From contig NZ_CP046509.1 in NCBI RefSeq assembly GCF_009738185.1, positions 809,501-873,500 on the forward strand: 64,000 bases of DNA, in the 5' to 3' direction. Made by a program: the position numbers and the translations under genes. Source of the stretch: Erwinia sorbitola (lineage in GTDB: Bacteria; Pseudomonadota; Gammaproteobacteria; Enterobacterales; Enterobacteriaceae). Under the pieces are notes generated by a model. The model was given only the letters and a program-made list of their open reading frames with translations, did no database searches and was not told where the DNA came from. Each line of letters opens with the position of its first letter. Within the stretch, counting starts at the first letter, position 1. Positions 52,584-61,017 of the stretch are shown piece after piece.

Positions 52584-53918
52584 ATGTCTCTACAGGATCG
52601 GCTAATCGACTCGCTGGGGAGTTTTGCCACTAAATTCAACAGCTACCGCTACATCATGGCGATTAAGTCATCATTTATTACCCTGATGCCGGTGATTATT
52701 GTCGGTGCATTCTCGGTGCTGATTTCCAATATGGTGCTGGATGGCAAGAACGGTCTGGCGAGCTTTGAGTCGCTGTCATTCCTCGCGCAGCTTAAGCCCA
52801 TCACCTCCAGCATTAACTACGCGACCCTGAGTTTTCTCAATATCGGCGCAGTGTTCCTGATTGGCATCGAACTGGGGAAAATCAACGGTATTAAAACGCT
52901 GTTTCCCGGCCTGCTGGCGATCATCTGCTTTATTGCCGTGACGCCGACTACACTCTCGATGATGGTCGGTGGCCAGATGCAGGTGGTAACCGATGTCCTG
53001 GCAAAACAGTTCTCTGATACCAAAAGCCTGTTCCTCGGGATGTTTATCGCCATTCTTTCAGTCGAGATCTACTGCCGCCTGGAAAATATCGATCGGCTGA
53101 AAATCAAAATGCCGGATACCGTACCGCCCAATGTGGCGGCCTCGTTTTCGGCGCTGATCCCGGCGATTATCACCGTCTCAGCCATTGCCACCTTTGGCTT
53201 TATCTTCCACCGCGTCACCGGCATGTTTCTGTATGACGCGGTGTATAAAATTGTGCAGGAACCGCTGGAATCAGTGGTACAGAGCCTGTGGGGCATTCTG
53301 CTGCTGATGTTTGTTGCCCAGCTTTTCTGGGTAATCGGTATTCACGGCAACCAGATGGTAAAACCGATCCGTGAACCGCTGCTGCTGGGGGCGATTCTGG
53401 TTAATATGAATGCGTTTGAGCAGGGCAAAGAAGTACCGAATATCATCACCATGCCATTCTGGGATGTGTATATGAGCATCGGCGGTTCCGGGCTGACCAT
53501 CGGCCTGCTGACGGCGGTAATGCTGGCGACCAAACGTAAAGAGATGCGCGAAATCGCTAAACTCTCTTTCGGCCCTGGCCTGTTTAATATTAATGAGCCG
53601 GTGATTTTCGGTATGCCGATTATGCTCAATCCGATCCTCGCCATCCCCTTTATTATCACGCCGTTGATCACCGGATCGATTGGCTACTTCGCCACGGTTA
53701 CCGGTTTTGCCGGTAAAGCGGTGGTGATGGTGCCCTGGACCACGCCGCCAATCATTAACGCCTGGCTCTCTACCGCTGGATCCATGGGGGCGGTGGTCAC
53801 GCAAATCATCTGTATTCTCGTCTCTGTTCTGGTCTATCTGCCGTTCGTAAAAATTGCCGCGCGCCGTGCGGAAGCCGCTGATGCCAAAGCACTACAGCCT
53901 GAAATCGCGAAAAATTAA
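52584..53918 (+). CDS. PTS lactose/cellobiose EIIC component
   Basis: Sugar-translocating membrane subunit. From MSLQDRLIDSLGSFATKFNSYRYI it has 444 residues and about ten hydrophobic segments. The conserved LFWVIGIHGNQMV and FNINEPVIFGMPIMLNP blocks mark the substrate domain of the cellobiose/chitobiose family. The frame's earlier start at 52545 overlaps the leader; GAGG lies before 52584. EIIA, EIIC and EIIB are three separate proteins here. It is followed 9 bp later by the phospho-glucosidase, so the substrate is most likely a beta-glucoside such as cellobiose, though the exact sugar is inferred. Confidence 0.93.
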   Translation: MSLQDRLIDSLGSFATKFNSYRYIMAIKSSFITLMPVIIVGAFSVLISNMVLDGKNGLASFESLSFLAQLKPITSSINYATLSFLNIGAVFLIGIELGKINGIKTLFPGLLAIICFIAVTPTTLSMMVGGQMQVVTDVLAKQFSDTKSLFLGMFIAILSVEIYCRLENIDRLKIKMPDTVPPNVAASFSALIPAIITVSAIATFGFIFHRVTGMFLYDAVYKIVQEPLESVVQSLWGILLLMFVAQLFWVIGIHGNQMVKPIREPLLLGAILVNMNAFEQGKEVPNIITMPFWDVYMSIGGSGLTIGLLTAVMLATKRKEMREIAKLSFGPGLFNINEPVIFGMPIMLNPILAIPFIITPLITGSIGYFATVTGFAGKAVVMVPWTTPPIINAWLSTAGSMGAVVTQIICILVSVLVYLPFVKIAARRAEAADAKALQPEIAKN

Positions 53919-53927
53919 GGAGCTATG

Positions 53928-55355
53928 ATGAGCACAATTAACGTCACTATCCCGGCTGATTTTATTCTCGGGGCTGCCGCATCTGCGTGGCAAACCGAAG
54001 GCTGGAGTGGCAAAAAAGCCGGGCAGGATTCCTATCTTGACGCCTGGTATCAGCATGACCGCCACGTATGGCATAACGGCTACGGGCCGGCGATCGCTAC
54101 TGATTTTATCAACCGCTATAAAGAAGATGTGGCGCTGATGAAAGCGGCGGGATTAACGCACTACCGCACCTCAATTAACTGGTCGCGCTTTCTCACCGAT
54201 TATGAAAATGCCGTGGTAGATGAAGAGTACGCTGCCTATTACGACAGCCTGATTGATGAACTGCTGGCTAACGGCATTCAGCCGATGCTGTGCCTGGAAC
54301 ATTATGAACTGCCCGCCGCGCTGCTGGAGCAGTATGGTGGCTGGGGATCGAAGCATGTGGTGGAGCTGTTTGTGCGCTATGCGCAGCAGGTGTTTGCGCG
54401 CTACGCCCATAAAGTGACGCGCTGGTTTACCTTTAACGAACCGATTGTGGTGCAGACACGAGTCTATCTGGATGCACTGCGCTGGCCCTATGAGCAGAAC
54501 ACCGACAAATGGATGCAGTGGAACCACCATAAAAACCTTGCTACCGCGAAAGTGGTCGCGCTATTCCGGGAGCAAGGCTATCAGGGCAGCGTTGGCACCA
54601 TCCTCAACCCGGAAGTGACCTATCCGCGCTCCAGCGCGGCGCACGATGTAAAAGCAGCTGAAATCTACGATCTGTTCTATAACCGCGTGTTCCTTGACCC
54701 TGCAATCAAAGGCGAATATCCGCCTGAGTTGATAGCATTGCTGGCAAAGCATCAGGTCAGCTGGCAGTACGACGCAACGGAACTGGCAATCATTAAAGCC
54801 AACCCCGTTGATGAGGTCGGGATTAACCTCTACTACCCGCACCGCGTCAAAGCGCCATCTCGTGCCTGGCACCCGGAAACGCCATTCCATCCGGCCTTTT
54901 ATTATGAACATTTCGAACTGCCAGGACGGCGTATGAACACCTCGCGCGGTTGGGAAATTCAGCCCGCTATCGTCTGGGATATGGCGCAGCGCATGAAGAA
55001 TGAGTACGACAATTTCCCGTGGTTTATTGCCGAAAATGGCATGGGGATTGAGAACGAAGCACGCTTTAAAAACGCCGGGGGTGAGATTCAGGATGATTAC
55101 CGCATCGACTTTATTACCGAACACCTCTACCAGGCGCTGCGGGCAAACGCCGCAGGCATGAACTGCCAGGGCTATATGCTCTGGGCCTTTACCGACAACG
55201 TATCGCCAATGAATGCCTTTAAAAACCGTTACGGACTCATAGAAATTGACCTTGAAAACCAGCGTCAGCGCCGGATGAAAAAGTCCGCTCACTGGTATCA
55301 ACAGGTCAGCGAACAGCGCCAGCTGACCGTGACGCTGGATGATGAAGCTAAATAA
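53928..55355 (+). CDS. 6-phospho-beta-glucosidase, GH1 family
   Basis: Retaining glycosidase that splits phosphorylated beta-glucosides delivered by the PTS. It has about 475 residues. The acid/base glutamate is in FTFNEP (residue ~171) and the nucleophile in FIAENGMG (~369). The N-terminal GAAASAWQTEG signature is present. Two adjacent ATGs (53925, 53928) are possible; AAGGAG is better spaced to the second. It lies between EIIC and EIIB, in one operon. Confidence 0.94.
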   Translation: MSTINVTIPADFILGAAASAWQTEGWSGKKAGQDSYLDAWYQHDRHVWHNGYGPAIATDFINRYKEDVALMKAAGLTHYRTSINWSRFLTDYENAVVDEEYAAYYDSLIDELLANGIQPMLCLEHYELPAALLEQYGGWGSKHVVELFVRYAQQVFARYAHKVTRWFTFNEPIVVQTRVYLDALRWPYEQNTDKWMQWNHHKNLATAKVVALFREQGYQGSVGTILNPEVTYPRSSAAHDVKAAEIYDLFYNRVFLDPAIKGEYPPELIALLAKHQVSWQYDATELAIIKANPVDEVGINLYYPHRVKAPSRAWHPETPFHPAFYYEHFELPGRRMNTSRGWEIQPAIVWDMAQRMKNEYDNFPWFIAENGMGIENEARFKNAGGEIQDDYRIDFITEHLYQALRANAAGMNCQGYMLWAFTDNVSPMNAFKNRYGLIEIDLENQRQRRMKKSAHWYQQVSEQRQLTVTLDDEAK

Positions 55356-55365
55356 GGAGTGACTG

Positions 55366-55683
55366 ATGCAACGTATCGTACTGGCCTGCGCCGCAGGCAT
55401 GTCCACCTCGATGGTGGTGACGCGGATGGAAAAAGAAGCCGCCACTCGCGGACTGGCCTGGAAAATCTATGCTATTCCTGAACAGAACCTGCGTGATGAG
55501 CTGGAAAACTACCCCGGTGAAGTGGCGGTAGTTCTGCTGGGGCCGCAGGTGCGTTTCAAGCTTGAGGAGAACCGTAAACTGACCGACAGCTACAATATTC
55601 CGATTGCGGTTATTGATTCGGTGGCATATGGCACCCTCAACGGCGCAAAAGTACTCGATCAGGCGCTGGCTTTGGTAAACTAG
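55366..55683 (+). CDS. PTS lactose/cellobiose EIIB component
   Basis: Cytosolic phosphocarrier that hands phosphate from EIIA to the sugar in EIIC. It has 105 residues. The phosphocysteine is Cys8 in VLACAAGMSTSMVV, and the family pattern VVLLGPQVRFKLEE follows. TAAGGAGTGACTG gives a good ribosome-binding site 10 bp after the glucosidase stop. The GntR gene starts 40 bp downstream. Confidence 0.94.
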   Translation: MQRIVLACAAGMSTSMVVTRMEKEAATRGLAWKIYAIPEQNLRDELENYPGEVAVVLLGPQVRFKLEENRKLTDSYNIPIAVIDSVAYGTLNGAKVLDQALALVN

Positions 55684-55723
55684 CCGCAATCAATAGTGAT
55701 AATGGTTTAAAAGGTGAGGCTCT

Positions 55724-56497
55724 GTGGACAAAGGTGCGCCTGCGCAGGAAAAAAAGCAGTATCAGGAAATCGGGCACGATCTGCGGCAGCAAATCATCGA
55801 TGGTCACTATCCGGTTGGCTCTCGTCTGCCGCCTGAACGTCATATTGCCGAGAGCTGGGGCGTCAGCCGCACCATTGTTCGTGAGGCTCTGCTGATGCTG
55901 GAGCTGGAAGGAACGGTCGATATTCGCCAGAGCTCTGGCGTCTATGTGATGCGTATTCCTTCCGAAAGCAGCGATGAAGAGGAGGCGTTTTTCCGCAGTG
56001 ACGTTGGTCCGTTTGAGATGTTGCAGGCCAGGCAGCTGCTGGAAAGTAATATCGCCGCGTTTGCCGCAAAAATGGCGACGAAAGCGGATATTGAAAATCT
56101 TAAACGCACCCTGGAGCAGGAGCAGCGCGCCATTGCCCTTGATGATAAAAGCCAGGACAACGACAAGCTGTTTCACCTGCTGCTGGCGGGTGCCACGCAA
56201 AACCAGATGCTGCTTGATACCGTCAATAGCATCTGGCGTCATCATGAGAGCAGCCCGCTGTGGCAGCAGCTGCGCAGCCATATTGAAACCCGTAGCTACC
56301 GGCTGAAATGGCTGGGCGATCACCAGACCATTCTTGCTGCCCTGCGTCGGCGTGATGTGATGGGCTCATGGCAGGCGATGTGGCAGCATCTGGAAAACGT
56401 GAAACACAGCCTGCTGGAGCTGTCCGACGCCGATGCGCCGGATTTCGACGGTTACCTTTTTGAATCAGTGCCGATTTTCCAGGGAAAACTGGTGTGA
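55724..56497 (+). CDS. GntR-family regulator (FadR/FCD type)
   Basis: DNA-binding regulator of the FCD subfamily, 257 residues from a GTG with AAGGTGAGG upstream. The N-terminal winged helix (YQEIGHDLRQQIIDGHYPVGSRLPPERHIAESWGVSRTIVREALLMLELEG is the whole domain, residues ~13-62; key turn GVSRTIVREAL) is followed by a helical ligand-binding domain resembling UxuR/ExuR. It probably controls the PTS operon through the TTGGTATACCAA-type sites upstream of EIIC and EIIA. No such site precedes this gene. It overlaps the GNAT gene by 4 bp. Confidence 0.9.
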   Translation: MDKGAPAQEKKQYQEIGHDLRQQIIDGHYPVGSRLPPERHIAESWGVSRTIVREALLMLELEGTVDIRQSSGVYVMRIPSESSDEEEAFFRSDVGPFEMLQARQLLESNIAAFAAKMATKADIENLKRTLEQEQRAIALDDKSQDNDKLFHLLLAGATQNQMLLDTVNSIWRHHESSPLWQQLRSHIETRSYRLKWLGDHQTILAALRRRDVMGSWQAMWQHLENVKHSLLELSDADAPDFDGYLFESVPIFQGKLV

Positions 56498-56955
56498 GTC
56501 ATCTGCGTATTGTGCCGTTGAGTGCCGCCCCGCAGCACCGTGAAACGATTGTCGACTGGCAGTGGCGGGCGTTTGGCGGTGCCGATAGCCGTGATTTTTT
56601 TGCCAGCGTGGTCGACAGCAGCCTGCGCGGTGCCGATCTGCCGTTAACCTTTGTGGCGCTGGACGGCGACCGGGCGGTGGGTACGGTTGGATTGTGGCGC
56701 TGCGATCTGATCAGCCGTCAGGATCTGTTCCCCTGGCTGGCCGCGCTCTTTGTGGATGAACGTTATCGGGGGCAGGGATTAAGCGAACAGCTACAGCAGA
56801 CGGTGATCGACTGCTGCCGTCAACGCGGTGACCGTCAGCTCTATCTCTATTCCGCCTGTGCGGATTATTACGAGCGTTTTGGCTGGACGTATATGGGCGA
56901 TGCGCTGGATTATCCGGCGACCGCAGTACGCCTGTATTATAAGTCGCTGGAATAA
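56494..56955 (+). CDS. GNAT-family N-acetyltransferase
   Basis: A 153-residue protein with the GNAT fold: VGTVGLWRCDL as strand 4 region, ALFVDERYRGQGLSEQL as the acetyl-CoA pyrophosphate loop (RGQGL near residue 91) and LYLYSACADYYERFGW near 120. It starts at a GTG inside the end of the GntR gene (4-bp overlap), so the two are coupled. The substrate is unknown; no link to beta-glucosides is evident from its sequence. Confidence 0.88.
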   Translation: MSHLRIVPLSAAPQHRETIVDWQWRAFGGADSRDFFASVVDSSLRGADLPLTFVALDGDRAVGTVGLWRCDLISRQDLFPWLAALFVDERYRGQGLSEQLQQTVIDCCRQRGDRQLYLYSACADYYERFGWTYMGDALDYPATAVRLYYKSLE

Positions 56956-56978
56956 CTGGCCCCACAGCGGCGAGGGCG

Positions 56979-57046
56979 GGCCAGGTATGCCTGATCCCTG
57001 CGGAGAAATAACGGGATAACCGTAGGGGCGAAGCATGCCTCGCCCT
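56979..57046. repeat. Two GCATGC-family palindromes between GNAT gene and galR
   Basis: GGGCCAGGTATGCCTGATCCC (imperfect, 56979-56998 region) is followed by GTAGGGGCGAAGCATGCCTC at 57022. Both share core and flanks with the repeats in the 21-22 kb array, but they are separated by a different linker. They sit between convergent genes. Confidence 0.7.
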
Positions 57047-57067
57047 CGGTTCTTCCTGCACGGACGG

Positions 57068-58081
57068 CTAATCAATATGGGATGACGGTGCTCCCACCGA
57101 ATGCCTGCGCACCAGCGTCGGACTAAATAAATTGGTAATCTCCGGCAGCGGCTGCCCGTGAGCCAGCGCCAGCGCCAGCTCTGCCGCCTGCTGTGCCATT
57201 GTTACAATAGGATAACGTACCGTGGTCAGGCGCGGCCTCACATAGCGCGAAACCAGCACATCATCAAAACCTATCAGCGACATCTCCTCCGGCACCCGCA
57301 CGCCGTTATCACTCAACACCGCCAGCGCACCGGCGGCCATCGAATCGTTATAACAGGCCACAGCGGTAAACGTTTTTCCCTGGCCGAGCAGCTCGGTCAT
57401 CGCCTGTTCACCGCCCACTTCATCCGGTTCAGCGAAAGCCACCAGGCGGTCATTACAGGGCAGATTATGCTCTTTCAGCGCATCGTAATAGCCTTGCAGA
57501 CGGTCGGCAGCATCGGAAATGGAGTGATTAGAGCAGATATAAGCAATATTGGTATGCCCCTGCTGAATCAGATAGCGGGTCGCCAGCCAGGAGCCGTATC
57601 GGTCATCCAGCGCAATACAGCGGGTTTCAAAACCCGTCAAAACGCGGTTCAGCAGCACCATTCCCGGCAGCTGTTTCATCAGCGGAATCAGATCTTCATC
57701 GGGAACCTGTTTGGCGTGAACCACCAGCGCAGCGCAGCGGTGGCGCATTAGCTGCTCAATCGCCTGGCGCTCTTTTTGCTCATTATGGTAACCGTTACCA
57801 ATCAGCAAAAAATTGCCGGTTTGCCAGGCTACAGAGTCCACCGCCTTGACCATCGCGCCAAAGAACGGGTCGGATACATCACCCACTACCAGCCCGATGG
57901 TTTCGGTAGACTGCTGGGCCAGCGCACGTGCATTGGCGTTGGGATGGTACTGCAACGACTCCATCGCGCTGGTTACAGCAACACGCGAACTTTCACTGGC
58001 TTTAGGGGAGTGGTTAATCACACGGGATACGGTCGCTACCGAAACGCCCGCAAGTCTGGCAACATCCTTTATGGTAGCCAT
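57068..58081 (-). CDS. galR: Galactose repressor GalR
   Basis: LacI-family repressor that binds galactose and controls galactose transport and use. It has 337 residues (343 in E. coli). The first 60 residues (MATIKDVARLAGVSVATVSRVIN) are almost the same as E. coli GalR, and the ligand domain aligns throughout (GLVVGDVSDPFFGAMVKAV, GNGYHNEQKERQAIEQL, GFDDVLVSRYVRPRLTTVRYP). The near-identical DNA-reading helix agrees with the GalR-type operators upstream of galP and of this gene. The C-terminal tail is shorter than in E. coli. Confidence 0.96.
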   Translation of the reverse strand: MATIKDVARLAGVSVATVSRVINHSPKASESSRVAVTSAMESLQYHPNANARALAQQSTETIGLVVGDVSDPFFGAMVKAVDSVAWQTGNFLLIGNGYHNEQKERQAIEQLMRHRCAALVVHAKQVPDEDLIPLMKQLPGMVLLNRVLTGFETRCIALDDRYGSWLATRYLIQQGHTNIAYICSNHSISDAADRLQGYYDALKEHNLPCNDRLVAFAEPDEVGGEQAMTELLGQGKTFTAVACYNDSMAAGALAVLSDNGVRVPEEMSLIGFDDVLVSRYVRPRLTTVRYPIVTMAQQAAELALALAHGQPLPEITNLFSPTLVRRHSVGAPSSHID

Positions 58082-58097
58082 GAGTTAAAGCCTTCCT

Positions 58098-58113
58098 GGG
58101 TAAGCGTTTACAT
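58098..58113. promoter_or_regulatory. GalR-type operator of galR
   Basis: GGGTAAGCGTTTACAT matches the GalR consensus except near both ends; the core GTAANCGNTTAC is intact. It lies 17 bp upstream of the galR start, which suggests autoregulation. Confidence 0.6.
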
Positions 58114-58273
58114 TGCTATTAGTGTTGCGGAAAGCGCCAGCGACTGCAAGCCTGCGGAGCCACGCAGAATGTCGCAGCCATCGCAAAGCTAATCGATAAA
58201 ACAGGCTGTGCCGCTGCCAGATGAAAATGATATTCTGAATTTCATAACAAACACCTGCTGAGTGCATCCTGAA

Positions 58274-60547
58274 ATGACAATAAAAAAAGTGCCACATCTC
58301 GCCCACTGGGGTGCGTTTAGTGCCGTGGTTGAAAACGGAAAGCTGCTGCGCTGTGAGCCTTTTTTCGCCGATCAGGATCCCTCGCCGATGCTCAACACCA
58401 TCCCCGAGCTGGTTTACTCCGATAAACGTATTCGTAAACCGATGGTGCGCCGCTCATGGCTGAAATCTCGCGAGAACAGCGACCGTACTCTGCGCGGACG
58501 TGAAGATTTTGTTGAAGTCGACTGGGATACTGCGCTTGATCTGATTGCCGAAGAGAACCGCCGCGTACGTGACCGCTATGGTGCCAGCGGCATTTTCAAC
58601 GGCTCTTATGGCTGGTCTTCTGCCGGACGCGTCAACCATGCGCGTACCCTGGTCAGGCGTTTCTATAATCTTGGCGGCGGCGGCATCGATCAGCAGGGTA
58701 ACTACAGCTGGGGAGCCGCACAATTCTTCCTGCCGTATGTGATTGGTACTTATATGCCGCTCACCGGTCGCGTCACCGACTGGCCGGGCGTGGTGAAACA
58801 CTGTGAGATTTTTATCGCCTTTGGCGGGCTGGCGCTGAAAAACAGCCAGGTGGCCTCGGGTGGAGCAGGGGAGCACAGCCTGAAGCCCGCGCTGTTAAAG
58901 CTGGCAGCAAAAGGCACTCCGGTGGTGAATATCAGCCCAATGCGCGATGACTGTCCGGAGTTTGTTAACGCCGAGTGGATACCCATCCGCCCGAATACCG
59001 ATGTCGCGCTGATGCTGGCGCTTGGGTATGAAATCGAGCAGCTGGGGGCGGTGGATAACGCTTTTCTGCAATCCCATTGCGTAGGGTATCCGCAGCTGCG
59101 TGCTTATCTGCTGGGGGAGAGCGACGGCCAGGCGAAAACGCCGCAGTGGGCCAGTGAGATTACCGGCATCCCTGCGGCGCGTATTGCCCTGCTGGCAAAA
59201 CAGCTCTGCGGGAAACGCAGCTTTATTACCTGCTCCTATTCCGTACAGCGCGCCCATCGCGGGGAACAGCCGTACTGGATGATGATTGCACTCTCCTCAA
59301 TGCTCGGTCAGCCCGGCCTGCCGGGAGCCGGATTCTCATTCGGTCACGGTTCGATGAACAGCGTGGGTAATCCGCGTACGGAAGGGCCGTCGCCGCTGAT
59401 GTCCACCGGAGTCAATCCGATCGCCGATCTGGCCATTCCGGTGGCGCGCATCAGCGATATGCTGCTCAATCCCGGCACGCAATATACGTTCCAGGGGCAG
59501 ACCCACACTTATCCCGATATTCATCTGGTGCACTGGGCGGGTGGAAATCCGTTCCATCATCATCAGCAGCTTAACCGCCTGGTTGAGGGCTGGCAGCGCC
59601 CGGATACAGTGATCGTGCAGGATATTGTCTGGACGCCAGCGGCGCAAATGGCCGATATCGTACTGCCGGTGACCACCTCGCTGGAGCGCAATGATATTGG
59701 CGGATCCTCGAAGGATCGCTTTGTACTGGCGATGCATCAGGCGATTCAGCCGCAGCATCAGGCGCGCAACGATTTCGATATTTTTGCCGATATCGCCGAA
59801 CGCCTGGGTTACCGCGATACCTTTACCGAAAACCGCAATGAGCGTCAGTGGATAGAGCATCTCTATCAGCAGTGTGCGGTAGCGCATAACCGTAAAGGTA
59901 TTCATTTTCCGGAGTTTGATTCCTTCTGGCAAAAAGGTCATGTGGAGATCCCATTGACGGAAGAGGAGTGGGTATTTATGGAGGATTTCCGCCGTGACCC
60001 GCTGACTCATCCGATCAAAACTGCCAGCGGCAAAATTGAGTTGTTCTCCGAGACGATTGCAGGCTATCAGCTGGCGGACTTTGGCCCGCATCCTGAGTGG
60101 CAGCCGCCGCAGGAGTGGCTTGGCGCGCCGATCAGTCAGCGTTTCCCGCTGCATATGATCTCCATTCAGCCCCATGATCGCCTGCACAGCCAGATGGATG
60201 CCACGCCATCGGTACAGGCCAATAAAACCGCAGGACGTGAAACCCTGTGGATGCATCCGCAGGATGCGGCAGTGCGAGGGATTGGGGATGGCGACCTGAT
60301 TGAGGTGAGTAACGATCGCGGTGTGATGCAGGCGGGAGTGCGCATCAGCGATGGTGTCAGCCCGCAGGTGGTGCTGATTGCCACCGGCGCATGGTTTAAT
60401 CCGGGCTTCGGGAAGGCCTGGCAGCCTTACGATCGTGCCGGCAATCCAAACGTGCTGACGCTGGATATTGGTACCTCGTCACTGACGCAGGGGCCTAATG
60501 CCATGAGCTGCCTGGTGGAGATCAGAAAGGCGCACGCCGGAGCCTGA
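58274..60547 (+). CDS. Molybdopterin oxidoreductase, BisC/TorZ-like S- or N-oxide reductase
   Basis: A 757-residue enzyme of the DMSO reductase family with bis-MGD cofactor. It shares the BisC layout: AHWGAFSAVVENGK at the N terminus, the NYSWGAAQ segment near residue 140 with the serine that would ligate molybdenum, and AAQMADIVLPVTTSLERNDI near 465. No iron-sulfur cysteine motif and no twin-arginine signal are present, so it is probably cytosolic like BisC, using biotin or methionine sulfoxide as possible substrates. An in-frame GTG at 58262 adds four residues. It is divergent from galR. Confidence 0.88.
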   Translation: MTIKKVPHLAHWGAFSAVVENGKLLRCEPFFADQDPSPMLNTIPELVYSDKRIRKPMVRRSWLKSRENSDRTLRGREDFVEVDWDTALDLIAEENRRVRDRYGASGIFNGSYGWSSAGRVNHARTLVRRFYNLGGGGIDQQGNYSWGAAQFFLPYVIGTYMPLTGRVTDWPGVVKHCEIFIAFGGLALKNSQVASGGAGEHSLKPALLKLAAKGTPVVNISPMRDDCPEFVNAEWIPIRPNTDVALMLALGYEIEQLGAVDNAFLQSHCVGYPQLRAYLLGESDGQAKTPQWASEITGIPAARIALLAKQLCGKRSFITCSYSVQRAHRGEQPYWMMIALSSMLGQPGLPGAGFSFGHGSMNSVGNPRTEGPSPLMSTGVNPIADLAIPVARISDMLLNPGTQYTFQGQTHTYPDIHLVHWAGGNPFHHHQQLNRLVEGWQRPDTVIVQDIVWTPAAQMADIVLPVTTSLERNDIGGSSKDRFVLAMHQAIQPQHQARNDFDIFADIAERLGYRDTFTENRNERQWIEHLYQQCAVAHNRKGIHFPEFDSFWQKGHVEIPLTEEEWVFMEDFRRDPLTHPIKTASGKIELFSETIAGYQLADFGPHPEWQPPQEWLGAPISQRFPLHMISIQPHDRLHSQMDATPSVQANKTAGRETLWMHPQDAAVRGIGDGDLIEVSNDRGVMQAGVRISDGVSPQVVLIATGAWFNPGFGKAWQPYDRAGNPNVLTLDIGTSSLTQGPNAMSCLVEIRKAHAGA

Positions 60548-60758
60548 CGATAATCCGCTGCGTGGGCGGCAGGCAAGAGGTCGTTATCGGCCTGCCAATC
60601 GCCAAAATGCAAATGCATGCTGAAAATCCCGTCAGCAGTGGCGGTATGCCTGAGGCATTGCAAAAAACCCTACAAATCACATAGCTGGTTACAGTTTGCG
60701 GTGAACTGTTGCGATTCCTGAGTAGCGGCTTAACGTGCAGGATTGCTACAGTTCAAGT
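60548..60758. other. Intergenic region upstream of the Omr small RNA
   Basis: About 210 bp. A 7-bp inverted repeat (GGCAGGC/GCCTGCC, 60568-60596) may end the molybdoenzyme transcript, without a T run. TGCTACAGT at 60744-60752 fits an extended -10 for the Omr RNA. OmpR activates the E. coli genes; GTTACAGTTTGC near 60689 could be part of such a site. Confidence 0.4.
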
Positions 60759-60839
60759 CCCAGAGGTATTGATGGGTGAACATCAAAAAGTCTTTAACGC
60801 TTTGTTTCACCAACCTGCGCAGATGCGCAGGTTTTTTTT
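60759..60839 (+). ncRNA. omrA/omrB: OmrA/OmrB small RNA (single copy)
   Basis: Hfq-dependent small RNA that represses outer-membrane protein mRNAs (ompT, cirA, fepA, csgD and others) in E. coli. The conserved 5' end CCCAGAGGTATTGATGGGTG and the 3' terminator CAACCTGCGCAGATGCGCAGG followed by eight T are both present; the middle differs, as it does between OmrA and OmrB. Length is 81 nt. E. coli has two tandem copies beside galR; only one is seen here, so I cannot say which it is. Confidence 0.93.
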
Positions 60840-61017
60840 GCCTGAAATTCAGGTTTTCATCAATAATATTTTGATTTATAACGGTTTTCATTGCGAGCTT
60901 CTGGCCCGTGGACTGCCGCGCGTCACTCACGATCTGAAACACTGTTTACCTGTTATATCCACCCCATTTTTTGTATAACTGCCAGCAAGTTATCTCCCAG
61001 CCTGCACCGGAACATAC
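60840..61017 (+). other. Region between Omr RNA and the FtsI paralogue
   Basis: About 180 bp, AT-rich in its first third, with no second Omr copy and no clear promoter. The FtsI-like gene starts at 61018. Confidence 0.4.

Noticed and set aside
59336..60256. 306-codon antisense ORF in the molybdoenzyme gene
   Set aside because: It is a reverse-frame shadow; the sense frame has clear family motifs throughout.
60741..60780. tRNA-like GTTCAAGTCCC
   Set aside because: No cloverleaf forms; the sequence is the promoter and 5' end of the Omr small RNA.
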